This document shows positions 37,827 to 46,014 of a stretch of DNA of 64,000 nt, piece after piece (the stretch's first letter is position 1; each line of letters begins with the position of its first letter). The notes beneath the pieces are model-generated. The model ran no database searches, had not been told where the DNA came from, and saw only the letters and a program-made list of their open reading frames with translations. The position numbers and the translations under genes were made by a program. This DNA is from Uliginosibacterium aquaticum (GTDB lineage: Bacteria; Pseudomonadota; Gammaproteobacteria; Burkholderiales; Rhodocyclaceae): assembly GCF_012972705.2 (NCBI RefSeq), contig NZ_JABCSC020000001.1:124001-188000 (forward strand), in the 5' to 3' direction.

Positions 37827-37850
37827 ATAGCGATTGCTATCAATAGATAG
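37827..37850. promoter_or_regulatory. Two overlapping palindromes between divergent operons (likely operator)
   Basis: Two perfect five-base inverted repeats overlap: ATAGC, GATT, GCTAT (37827-37840) and CTATC, AATA, GATAG (37837-37850), with centres 10 bp apart, about one helical turn. They begin seven bases upstream of the minus-strand XRE start, at 37820, and about 55 bp before the Ner-like gene on the plus strand. The layout fits tandem binding of the XRE protein to one face of the DNA. Confidence 0.6.
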
Positions 37851-37903
37851 GTTTTCGCGTTGTTGTAAGTAGCTAATTCTATCTTTGCGGAGCGTGGGAA
37901 GCC

Positions 37904-38164
37904 ATGGGTGGCAAAACATTGCAGGGCGTGGATATCGCGTACCGGCTGCGCACGCTGGGCTGGACACAAGTGGCGCTCGCAAAGGATCTGCAGGTCAGCC
38001 ACGGCATCGTTAATAACGTGATTCATGACCGGGCGACCTGCCATCGCGTGGCCTTGCGAGTAGCGGAACTGCTGGGCAGCAGTCTGCAAGAACTGTGGCC
38101 AGGCCGTTATGAGTTCAAGCCTCGGGGCAAACGCCCTGCGAACGCCTGCGACGTGGGGCGTTAA
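37904..38164 (+). CDS. Ner/Nlp-like small DNA-binding regulator (86 residues)
   Basis: The protein has one HTH: IAYRLRTLGWTQVALAKDLQVSHGIVNNVIHDRATCHRVALRVAELLGSSLQELWP (about residues 10-65). The pattern WTQVALAKDLQVSHGIVNNVIH is that of Ner/Nlp regulators from Mu-like phages, with the SHGIVNNVI recognition helix. It is the first gene of the recombinase operon, and its TAA overlaps the recombinase ATG (TAATG). It may control the recombinase genes or act as a factor for recombination. Confidence 0.85.
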   Translation: MGGKTLQGVDIAYRLRTLGWTQVALAKDLQVSHGIVNNVIHDRATCHRVALRVAELLGSSLQELWPGRYEFKPRGKRPANACDVGR

Positions 38165-39429
38165 TGGCGAGACTGGAATACATCCGCTATCAGCCACATC
38201 GGCCGGAAATCGTTGGCAACTCTGTTCAATGGGTTTCGGATGCGGCGGTTCGGGCAGTAGAGCGCCTGCCGCAGATATTCTGGGCTGATGGCCAGCCATG
38301 GAATGAGGCCAATCTGTGGGCGCTTGAAATGAGCCGGAGCCGGGATGTAAAGGCGAAAACCGTTCAAAGCCTGATGGAGCATCTACATAAATACGCGAAG
38401 TGGCTTGTAGACGAGCAGATAGATTGGCGGCACTTCCCAAAGAACAAGGCAGAGCGGGTATTAATAAGGTATCGCGGATTCCTGATTGATTCCCGTGACA
38501 GAGGGGGGCTAAGCCCTTCAACGACGACGGCTCGAATGCGGGCCGTAATCCGCTTTTACCGATTCAGCTCAGGGCACAACTTCATCAGCCATGAAGCTCC
38601 GAAATGGCAAGATCGAGTGGCCGTCGTGCGTTACTTCGATAGCGTCGGATTCGAGCGGACGCTTCAGCGGATAACTACAGATATCTCGATACCGAATCGA
38701 GCGAGGCCGGGAGTCAGGCTTGAAGACGGCCTATTGCCGATTACTGCAGAGCATATGCAGGACTTGCTTCGCTACACCACGGAACACGTCAGTGAAGAGC
38801 TGCATTTGATGCTGCTGATCGGCTTCTTTACAGGGGCTCGCTTAGGAACAATCACCTCAATGAAAGTCCCGGCGCTTGAGAATGCATTAAGAGATCCTGG
38901 TGTGCCCGGTATGTGGGTGGTGCCCGTCGGTCCAGGGACGGGCATTTCTACGAAATTTGATGTATCCGGGGATCTGCTGATTCCAGATGAGCTGATGCGC
39001 CTGATGAAAGCCTATTCGACCTCTGCGAGACATCTAGACCGGGTAATAAAAGCGGACAAATCAAATAAGGCATGCCTTTTCTTGACTCGATTTGGGAATC
39101 CGTTCAAGCCGGCTGCAGTGAATCGAGAAATGGTAGATCTTCGTCGCCAAGGTATCTGCGCAGGGTTGAAATTTTTACTGAGATTCCATTTTCACCAGAC
39201 TCGGGCGACATATGGAACATGGTTAATGTCCATCTCCATTGGGGTTGGAAACGTTAAGGCCGCAATCGAGTTCGTCAGAAGAGCGATGCATCATCGACAT
39301 GAGTCCACAACATTTCGATACATCACATTTATTGAGCACACAAAGGCGAAAATTGAGGTGGCCAGCGCGTTTACGCTGGCTTTTTTTGGGGTCTCAAAAA
39401 GCGTGAGGCCAAGAAATGAAAAATACTGA
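38164..39429 (+). CDS. Tyrosine recombinase/integrase 1
   Basis: This 421-residue protein carries a complete tyrosine recombinase active site: Arg in GARLGT (R226), HxxR at H344-R347 (FHFHQTR), and H377 to Tyr386 with the normal nine-residue spacing (HHRHESTTFRY). A SAM-like core-binding domain precedes it (about residues 55-180). It overlaps the next gene by 14 bp and starts at the Ner-like stop. It is AT-rich. The whole four-gene run resembles the Tn554 TnpA/TnpB/TnpC layout and the gamma-mobile-trio recombinase modules; exact family is not known. Confidence 0.9.
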   Translation: MARLEYIRYQPHRPEIVGNSVQWVSDAAVRAVERLPQIFWADGQPWNEANLWALEMSRSRDVKAKTVQSLMEHLHKYAKWLVDEQIDWRHFPKNKAERVLIRYRGFLIDSRDRGGLSPSTTTARMRAVIRFYRFSSGHNFISHEAPKWQDRVAVVRYFDSVGFERTLQRITTDISIPNRARPGVRLEDGLLPITAEHMQDLLRYTTEHVSEELHLMLLIGFFTGARLGTITSMKVPALENALRDPGVPGMWVVPVGPGTGISTKFDVSGDLLIPDELMRLMKAYSTSARHLDRVIKADKSNKACLFLTRFGNPFKPAAVNREMVDLRRQGICAGLKFLLRFHFHQTRATYGTWLMSISIGVGNVKAAIEFVRRAMHHRHESTTFRYITFIEHTKAKIEVASAFTLAFFGVSKSVRPRNEKY

Positions 39430-41152
39430 TATCCCGGACCTGACCTTTCCCATGGTTGAGTATGGGCGGCATCAAACTCCATGGGATTTGCGCATATTCC
39501 TATATAGGGGTGCGACAGGGGAGAATGCCCGGGTGGTTGCCGAAAAAATTAATTCAGGACTGTTTGGCGATGTGATTGAGGAACGTTTAGGCCTCGTAAA
39601 TGACATCCATGCAGTATTGATCTCCGCATTGGTATCCGGTGGATCCCCACATACGGCGCGCGCTGCTGTCCGTAACTTAAGGACATTCTGGACATGGGCG
39701 GATCAAGACCCGATAAATCGTCCGATAAGCTATCAGACCGTTGAGTCGACATACCGGCATTGGTGTGACTACTTAATTCATCTCTATAAGACCAAGAGTG
39801 TTTCTGGAGAAACGATGCATACGCTAGCTAGTACAGTGGCGAGCGTTCTGAATAGGGTCTTCGAACGTAAAACATCGCTTTTGGAGACAACTAGAGTGCG
39901 ACGCCCAAAGAAACCACGGCGGGCTGTTGGTGGGAGAGGGGCTGACAAAAGTTCTTTATCTTCGGCTCTTGAGTTTGGTGGCCTTTTGATCGACGTAATT
40001 AATGGGTTGTCAGCAGACGCGTTACTTGGCCCCTTGCCTGTACGAATCAAACTGCGCTCAGGGCAAGAGCTTGTTGAGTGGTCAGGGATGAAAGATAGAG
40101 AAAGTCTCGTGGCGTATAAATCTGGATATAAATATTCAAAATATGCGGAAAGCCAAGTACGGGCGGCAAGGGAGCAGCGAGAAAATAACACGAGCATGAG
40201 CAGAAGGTTTCCACTGGCAAATCTTCGCCTTGAAGCTGAACTATTGCTGTTCATCTCACAAACTGGCATGAATTTGGCGCAGGCCTACAGGCTGAAAATT
40301 TCACAGTACAGCTATAAAAGCTCCATAGATGGTTATGAAGTTAGGGAGTATAAGAACAGAAAATCGGGTGAGGTTTTGTTTGAGGTCTACTCTGAGTACC
40401 GCAGACATTTTGAAGCGTATCTAAGTTGGAGGCGCAAGTTTTTTTCTTGCAGCCAGGAGTTGTTTCCGTTCGTAAGAATAAATGGCCGATCAGATATTAA
40501 TGCACCTTATTTCACAAGATTCAGGAATGATATCTGCCTACGGTCTGGAATTAAATTTGTGCCACCATCAGTTCTTCGCAAAGTCAGGGTTAATTGGCTT
40601 TTGAAGAGATCTAGAGACCCAGAGCTTGCGGCGGAGCAATCCCAGCACACGAAAGAAACTCTGATTCGAGTGTACGAAGAGCCTAGCCTTCAAGTCGCTA
40701 TGGCCGAGATTGTTCAATTCTGGCCTCTGCACGATCCATCAACGGGCGTAAGCGGAAAGGAAAGTGTAGCGCCGGGCATATGTGATGGCGTACCGGAATT
40801 GGTGTCAAATATCCCGGAAATGACGCCTGTTCCGGATTGCAAAACTCCAACAGGGTGTTTGTTTTGTGCGCATCATCGCGACATTGATAGCCAGGATTAT
40901 GTTTGGTCTGTTGCAAGCATGAGATGCCTGAAAATGATTGTTCTTCAAGGGTATGCGCCTATTCAGAAAGGCAAGGTCGATCCTGCTGCGTATGTTGATC
41001 TTGCTATCGATGTTTTGAGTTCAAAGCTCAAATGGTTTAGTGGTTCAAATGCTTTGCGAAAATCTTGGGTTCATGAGGCGTTAGAGCGGGTGGATGAGGG
41101 TAGTTATCATCCGCACTGGAAATATCTAATCGAAAGCACGTGTGAGGTCTGA
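39416..41152 (+). CDS. Degenerate tyrosine recombinase 2 (non-catalytic)
   Basis: This 578-residue protein has a recombinase-like fold but the catalytic set is broken. At the Arg I site the sequence is TGMNLAQA (N286 in place of Arg). The box II HxxR region reads PSVLRKVR, with His replaced by Ser and the Arg kept. H411 and Y420 (QHTKETLIRVY, nine-residue spacing) remain. It is therefore probably a regulatory or structural partner, in the way accessory recombinases act in Tn554-type modules. It also has a Cys/His cluster near 478-482 (CLFCAHH). It overlaps the upstream gene and is followed after one base by recombinase 3. Confidence 0.85.
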   Translation: MKNTDIPDLTFPMVEYGRHQTPWDLRIFLYRGATGENARVVAEKINSGLFGDVIEERLGLVNDIHAVLISALVSGGSPHTARAAVRNLRTFWTWADQDPINRPISYQTVESTYRHWCDYLIHLYKTKSVSGETMHTLASTVASVLNRVFERKTSLLETTRVRRPKKPRRAVGGRGADKSSLSSALEFGGLLIDVINGLSADALLGPLPVRIKLRSGQELVEWSGMKDRESLVAYKSGYKYSKYAESQVRAAREQRENNTSMSRRFPLANLRLEAELLLFISQTGMNLAQAYRLKISQYSYKSSIDGYEVREYKNRKSGEVLFEVYSEYRRHFEAYLSWRRKFFSCSQELFPFVRINGRSDINAPYFTRFRNDICLRSGIKFVPPSVLRKVRVNWLLKRSRDPELAAEQSQHTKETLIRVYEEPSLQVAMAEIVQFWPLHDPSTGVSGKESVAPGICDGVPELVSNIPEMTPVPDCKTPTGCLFCAHHRDIDSQDYVWSVASMRCLKMIVLQGYAPIQKGKVDPAAYVDLAIDVLSSKLKWFSGSNALRKSWVHEALERVDEGSYHPHWKYLIESTCEV

Positions 41153-41153
41153 A

Positions 41154-43202
41154 ATGACTTTAAGCCTAGATCACTTTGGATTGGCAATTCCTGGCTTGCC
41201 AGCAACTCCTGAGTCACGAAGCTACCGCCCTCCAAGTTGGCCGCCGCCAAAGGACTGGGTTTGTATCGAAGACGAGAATGGTAATGAAGTGTCGCGCTGG
41301 GGTGATCCAGTATGGGATCTGTCTCCATGGGGCGGGAAAAGAAAGCTGCTGAACTTCGGCGATGGTGTAAAAATTAATAGAAATTCACCGTCGATTGATC
41401 CTTTGAATGCAGATGATTTACGTCTTATATTTTCATGGAGGATATGGGGCCCGCGTGGGGCTGTAAACCTGGGCTCCGTAGTTGAAAATTTTTTCAAGCC
41501 CGTCAGGAAAATATTCGAGCTTTGTAGCCGAGAAGGAATTCTGGCCAGAGACTTGATGAGATATCCGAGAGTTTTTGACGCTGCGATAGCGTTAATATCA
41601 AAAAGCAAATACACGCAACTTGTGGCTGAGCTGGATAGGCTTATTGATGCCAGAGACTTTCTTGGGTTTGTTGTTGTTGACCGAAGCGGCATAAGGCGCC
41701 TGGAGTCCTGTGATCCAAGGTATTTGCAAGACCAAACCCCTTACATTCCGCCACGGATTTGGTCGTATCAAGTGACGCGTTTGAAGTCATGCCTTGATGA
41801 ATATTTGCTGCATCAAAATAAGATCGAAGATTGCTTCAAGTTTTGCTGTGACGCTTATCGTAACAACATGGGGCGAGATGGATTTGTTTCGAGGCATAAA
41901 GCACCATTTCAGACTCATCCAGATCGGACAGGCAAATACTCAAAAATTGTTTTCTATGGACCTTTCCCGCTGACGGCTGAAAGGTATGGGCTCAATGATT
42001 TACTAAAAAAATGGGTTTCTGGATACTCCGGCACAAGTACCATTCAGTCGTTTTCTGCTTACCTGAATCTTGTCCAGTATGCGGGATTGGCATACTTGAT
42101 AAATTTTTCTTTGATGCGAGTTTCCGAAGGGGCTTCTATTCGAACAGACGCACTTGTCTGGGAAGAGTGTGACACGGTTAGGCGTGTGTTGATGATTAAA
42201 GGGGAGACAACAAAAACAGATCAGGACTCAGATGCGCTGTGGGTTGTAAGCCCGGGTGTTGAAACCGCGATTGTGGCAATGAAGTCTATCGCAGCCCTCA
42301 GGACCTATTTTCCGGAGACCTCTGCCGAAGGAAGCCCATATTTGATGGACTGGAGTAGCGAGCCATGGGTCGGTGGGGTTGGAAGGCGTAGGAGCCATAA
42401 AGTCAGGAGTGTTCGACCTCATGTCAGACCTTATGGAGAGATTCAGCGTCTGTTTCGGAAGCTCTTCGATCCCGCGCATATGATCGTGACTGATGACGAT
42501 CTTAAGGTGGCTCGTTCAGTCACCCCAACGCTTGATCCTGATAGATACAAAATTGGCTCCCCGTGGCCATTGGCCTGGCACCAATTGAGGCGTACAGGCG
42601 CTGTAAACATGTTCGCATCTGGAATTGTCAGTGATTCATCAATTCAACTCCAGTTGAAACACCTTACTCGTGCCATGCCTTTATATTACGGGCGTGGTAA
42701 CTCCAGTCTTCGCTTAAATGAAGAGACTCGACTGATTTTGGTTGCAGCTCAATACGAGGTTATGGGACGCGAGCTGGCTGCGTTGCATTCGAGTCGGTAT
42801 CTAAGTCCTCATGGCGATGAGCATAAGCTTCGAATTGTTTCAGCTGCGGGCATTGCTGAATCAGTCAATCTGATTGAAGAAGGGACTGCGCAACGGTATG
42901 AGAAAGCGGCTCGTAAAGGGAAAATCAGCTTTCGCCGAACGCCTCTTGGCGCGTGTATGAATAGCGGCCGATGTGACAGTGGCGATTGTGTTGAGAGTGT
43001 TGGCGACTGTGCTGGAAACTCTGATACATCGCCTTGTGCCCATGTGCTTTTTGATCGAACACGCGCGTCTTCGAATCAGGCTCGCTTGAAGGGCGTCAAA
43101 GCCCTCTTGGCTGATACACCAGTCGACTCCCCCCGATATCGCGCGCTCGAACAAGAAAGACGTGGATTGGAGAACTATTTTGCCTATATCAACCAAGGAT
43201 AG
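41154..43202 (+). CDS. Tyrosine recombinase 3 (large)
   Basis: This 682-residue protein again has a full catalytic set: R322 in LMRVSEG, H476-R479 in WHQLRRT, and H503 to Y512 (HLTRAMPLYY) with normal spacing. A long N-terminal part of some 280 residues precedes the catalytic domain, and a Cys-rich segment near 600-630 (CMNSGRCDSGDCVESVGDC) is likely a zinc-binding knot. ATG at 41154 lies one base after the stop of recombinase 2; an in-frame GTG 12 bp upstream is less likely. Its end overlaps the coiled-coil gene by about 40 bp. Confidence 0.9.
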   Translation: MTLSLDHFGLAIPGLPATPESRSYRPPSWPPPKDWVCIEDENGNEVSRWGDPVWDLSPWGGKRKLLNFGDGVKINRNSPSIDPLNADDLRLIFSWRIWGPRGAVNLGSVVENFFKPVRKIFELCSREGILARDLMRYPRVFDAAIALISKSKYTQLVAELDRLIDARDFLGFVVVDRSGIRRLESCDPRYLQDQTPYIPPRIWSYQVTRLKSCLDEYLLHQNKIEDCFKFCCDAYRNNMGRDGFVSRHKAPFQTHPDRTGKYSKIVFYGPFPLTAERYGLNDLLKKWVSGYSGTSTIQSFSAYLNLVQYAGLAYLINFSLMRVSEGASIRTDALVWEECDTVRRVLMIKGETTKTDQDSDALWVVSPGVETAIVAMKSIAALRTYFPETSAEGSPYLMDWSSEPWVGGVGRRRSHKVRSVRPHVRPYGEIQRLFRKLFDPAHMIVTDDDLKVARSVTPTLDPDRYKIGSPWPLAWHQLRRTGAVNMFASGIVSDSSIQLQLKHLTRAMPLYYGRGNSSLRLNEETRLILVAAQYEVMGRELAALHSSRYLSPHGDEHKLRIVSAAGIAESVNLIEEGTAQRYEKAARKGKISFRRTPLGACMNSGRCDSGDCVESVGDCAGNSDTSPCAHVLFDRTRASSNQARLKGVKALLADTPVDSPRYRALEQERRGLENYFAYINQG

Positions 43203-43638
43203 TCAGGTAGCGGATTCCGCTGAGCAGCGGTTTCGTATGGCTTTCGAGCGTTTGAAATTTGGCGTTCCACGAGTCCTTCCAAAAGGGACTTCAGTTAGCC
43301 AAAACAACGTAGCAAAGGAAGCTGGGTGCGATCCAAGCGCCTTGCGCAAAGCAAGATTTCCGCTTCTCGTGCTAGAGATCCAGGAATGGATAGAGGCGAA
43401 TCAACAGTCACCTGTTGAATCCGCCCGGCAGAAGTCACTAAAGGAGAGGCGCAAGAACCGTGATAAACGGGAGGTTATTGCAGATCTCAAGCGGCAGAGG
43501 GATAGAGCTGCGAGTTTATTGGCCGATGCCAACCTGAGAATTGTTGAGCTCACCGAGCAGGTCGCTGATATGAGTGCTCGATTAGATCAACTTCAGCCTT
43601 CTGCTAGCATTTTGAATTTGCCTAGGCTGGGTAGCTGA
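43162..43638 (+). CDS. Small coiled-coil accessory protein of the recombinase module (TnpC/GmtX-like position)
   Basis: This 158-residue protein has an HTH-like N-terminal half, VSQNNVAKEAGCDPSALRKARFPLLVLEIQEWIE (about residues 44-77), and a C-terminal coiled coil (about 95-145, KRQRDRAASLLADANLRIVELTEQVADMSARLDQL). Such a small coiled-coil partner fits TnpC of Tn554 and comparable accessory proteins. The frame starts with GTG at 43162; a TTG at 43180 with GGAG seven bases upstream could be the true start. It overlaps recombinase 3, which suggests it is the last gene of the operon. Confidence 0.8.
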   Translation: MDWRTILPISTKDSQVADSAEQRFRMAFERLKFGVPRVLPKGTSVSQNNVAKEAGCDPSALRKARFPLLVLEIQEWIEANQQSPVESARQKSLKERRKNRDKREVIADLKRQRDRAASLLADANLRIVELTEQVADMSARLDQLQPSASILNLPRLGS

Positions 43639-43988
43639 GGTGTTATCAGTTTACTGCGGTCATTGACACCTGCTGTTGATATGATTTCAGTACGCTGATC
43701 GAAGTGAGCGGCTGACGGCAATTGGCCAGGAACGGTCTGTCACTCCTGCCGCAAAGCGAGTCCTCGGAATGGCCGCAGTACTTTGATACCTGCCGGACGG
43801 CCAATTCACACTACTCGGCCACTGCGGCCTGTCATGCACATGCACAGCGCCGTCCGCTCTAGTGTCTAGAGCGACCGTCGGCCGATGTAGGTGGCAAGGT
43901 TCAACATCTGACGTGAGGAGCCCTGCACAGAAACTCAAGCCTTTTCGGAAATTGCCACCGGATGTTTTAGTGCCTCCTGGGGCATGCA
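43639..43988. other. Gap between recombinase module and HEPN gene with an inverted repeat
   Basis: This 350-bp region shows no supported gene. It contains a perfect 8-bp inverted repeat, CGCTCTAG, TGT, CTAGAGCG, at 43855-43873, and AATTGGCC/GGCCAATT copies near 43719 and 43798. It could be an internal junction of two accessory units or a recombination site; no T run follows the palindrome, so it is not a typical terminator. Confidence 0.45.
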
Positions 43989-44597
43989 TCAGACAACCAA
44001 GAGGCAGATTTGATTGCCGAGAGCGAGACAGAAATCAGATATATCCGTTGCTTCCGCCCGCGTAATTGGTTGTTTTTGGGCGGTCACCGGATGGAGGTCG
44101 GCCTCGTGCACAATCGCGTTTCGTCGTGTAACGATCAGTTTCTGTTTGCGCTTGGCGTCCTCGTCGGTCATCCCTAGTCCTACAGCGATCCGCTGCCACT
44201 TCTGGCTCTCATCCCAGATGTAGCTCAGGCCATCGGCGATTTTCGTAGGATCTTGGAAAGACAGCTTGCTGAGCTTTTCCCGAACGATTTCCTCAAAGCG
44301 GACGGAGGGAGGAAGAACTGCGCCGGCCGTCAAATCCTGGAGATGCTGGATTGCAATCGTTTCGTTCAGGTATTTTCCAGTCGGGGCTCTCTGCCTCTCG
44401 AAGATCTTGACCATGCCAATACGAATCAAATCGTGCATCAGCTTGTCGAAAGCGCTAACGGCATTGACGATTTGCGAGCGTAGCAAGTCATCGAACTGTT
44501 CCGGAATGGTCACCATGCCGCTCAGCTGAGCGTATAGGACTCCAAGCTCATTCGCTTTCTGAATGTTTTGGTGAAATACCCACTTGGCGTTGAGCAT
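43989..44597 (-). CDS. HEPN-domain putative ribonuclease, partner of ParA-like ATPase
   Basis: This 202-residue protein has the HEPN signature Rx4H: RNAIVH with R159 and H164 in an all-helical protein. The preceding region carries the helical layout of HEPN domains (DLLRSQIVNAVSAFDKLMHDLIRIG near residues 38-62), as in the RiboL-PSP-HEPN group. HEPN proteins are RNases in toxin-antitoxin and defence systems. The gene follows the ParA gene by five bases on the same strand, so they form a pair. Function is inferred. Confidence 0.8.
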   Translation of the reverse strand: MLNAKWVFHQNIQKANELGVLYAQLSGMVTIPEQFDDLLRSQIVNAVSAFDKLMHDLIRIGMVKIFERQRAPTGKYLNETIAIQHLQDLTAGAVLPPSVRFEEIVREKLSKLSFQDPTKIADGLSYIWDESQKWQRIAVGLGMTDEDAKRKQKLIVTRRNAIVHEADLHPVTAQKQPITRAEATDISDFCLALGNQICLLVV

Positions 44598-44602
44598 GAT
44601 TT

Positions 44603-45628
44603 TCAGTGCATGAGATCCTGCAGCGTCTGTGCGACGGTGGAAAGCTGCGCATGAATCTGACTGCGCTTATCTTGCGAATTGGCCAAGACCACGCCGGTTG
44701 CGTTTAGCTCATCGTCATGCAATGCGAAGACCGGTACTCCGGCCTCATGAGAGCGTGGTAACAAGCCACCGAAATCCGGTATTTCCTCTAGGCAGAAGCC
44801 GTTGTTGCGAAGAGCTTCCGGATACTCGTTATCGGGCAGAGTGAGCCCGGCGTTCCTGAGTGCCGCATACAGGCGATGCTGGGTGATGTCCTTGATATCC
44901 GCTATGTTGTCCCGATACGGCGCAGCCGCGCGCCCCTTTCGCACATTGAAGCGCTGGATCACGGTACCAACGAACTTGGGGAGGCCGGGCCGCAGCGGGT
45001 AGGCAGAGTCGCGGAACACTCCCTCGTTGCCAGTCTTCCAAGTGGCCCAGCGCGGGAAGATGGATTCCAGTGTCTGCAGCGCCATGATAGAGAACGGGTC
45101 AGGATTGGTCGGGATCAGAAAGAAGTCTGAGTTCAAGAAAAGATTCTGGTTGATCGCGCTCAGCCCCGGATTGAGGTCGATGATGGTGTAGTCGATATCG
45201 TTAGCCTCCTCGACTTGGCGAATGAGCTCGTGGAAAGCACCCGGGAGGTTTTGTAATGTAGCCAACGCATTTGAGTTCTGGGCGAACGTCAGCGATGCGT
45301 CGTACTCAGAAAGCGTTGCATGGCCGGCCAAAAGCTGTACCCGTGGCTGGCGGTCTGGAGATTTGCAGATCACGGGCTGAATGGGGGTGGGCTTCCCAGT
45401 AAAGGCCGGAGCAACGCCGTCCTTAATATTCTGAAGTCGCGTCGCGTCGTCCAAGTAGTACTCATCGAAATCATCGCCGAGGATCAGGCTGGATAGGTTG
45501 CATTGTGGGTCAGCGTCCACTAGCAGAACCCGATGCCCCTGCTCTGCCAGCATCCAGCCCACGTTGTAGACCGTTGTGGTCTTACTGACGCCCCCTTTGT
45601 GATTGAACAAAACCAATCGCTTTGTCAT
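44603..45628 (-). CDS. ParA-family ATPase paired with a HEPN protein
   Basis: This 341-residue ATPase has the deviant Walker A of ParA, HKGGVSKTTT (near residues 9-18), Walker A' VDADPQCNLSSL (near 39-50) and a Walker B region DYTIIDLNPGLSA with an NP motif in place of the classical TPP (near 146). ATG at 45628 has AGGGGG upstream. No parB-like gene or centromere repeats follow; the partner five bases downstream is a HEPN gene. That linkage suggests a defence or toxin use instead of plasmid partition. Confidence 0.88.
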   Translation of the reverse strand: MTKRLVLFNHKGGVSKTTTVYNVGWMLAEQGHRVLLVDADPQCNLSSLILGDDFDEYYLDDATRLQNIKDGVAPAFTGKPTPIQPVICKSPDRQPRVQLLAGHATLSEYDASLTFAQNSNALATLQNLPGAFHELIRQVEEANDIDYTIIDLNPGLSAINQNLFLNSDFFLIPTNPDPFSIMALQTLESIFPRWATWKTGNEGVFRDSAYPLRPGLPKFVGTVIQRFNVRKGRAAAPYRDNIADIKDITQHRLYAALRNAGLTLPDNEYPEALRNNGFCLEEIPDFGGLLPRSHEAGVPVFALHDDELNATGVVLANSQDKRSQIHAQLSTVAQTLQDLMH

Positions 45629-45739
45629 TTCGACCCCCTGGGAATGAAACATCTTTGAGTAAGTGCTACCGCCACGTTCCGGTCAGCCATTCTAGGCGGA
45701 AGAAGGCCCCATGAGCACAATGCATGGCAAGACAGGCCT

Positions 45740-45939
45740 CACCTCGGCCGCACGTTCAGCTTCCGCCATTCTCCCGAACTCGCCAGCCAGCAGACGGCAT
45801 GTAATTCAGGATGGTCACGCGCTAACTTGCGGGCGTGGTAGCCAGCGTCATTCGCCCCCCGCTGAATAGTGACCATTTCAGAAACGACACCCTTATCCGG
45901 CTGGCCGGGTTTCAACAGCTCCGGTTCTCCGGCAACCTC
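45740..45939 (-). pseudogene. Short coding remnant with ParB-like motif
   Basis: An open stretch of about 66 codons on the minus strand reads QPDKGVVSEMVTIQRGANDA and then GYHARKLARDHPELHAVC. The pattern RGANDAGYHARKLARDHPEL resembles helix-turn-helix segments of ParB-like or phage replication-type proteins, such as RGx-N-x-x-Y-x-A-R-x-x-R-x-x-P-x-l. It has no clear start and ends early, so it looks like a fragment. The whole gap 45629-46014 otherwise holds no supported gene; ParA promoter elements must lie in it. Confidence 0.3.
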
Positions 45940-46014
45940 TCACGCCTGGTCCTTCATGCGTGGCGTCTCTGTCCTATCACCCAGGTGAAGCCATTTCATT
46001 GACTCGTAAAACGA

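Noticed and set aside
44603-45628. Plasmid partition locus.
   Set aside because: No intact ParB and no iterons; the partner is a HEPN protein.
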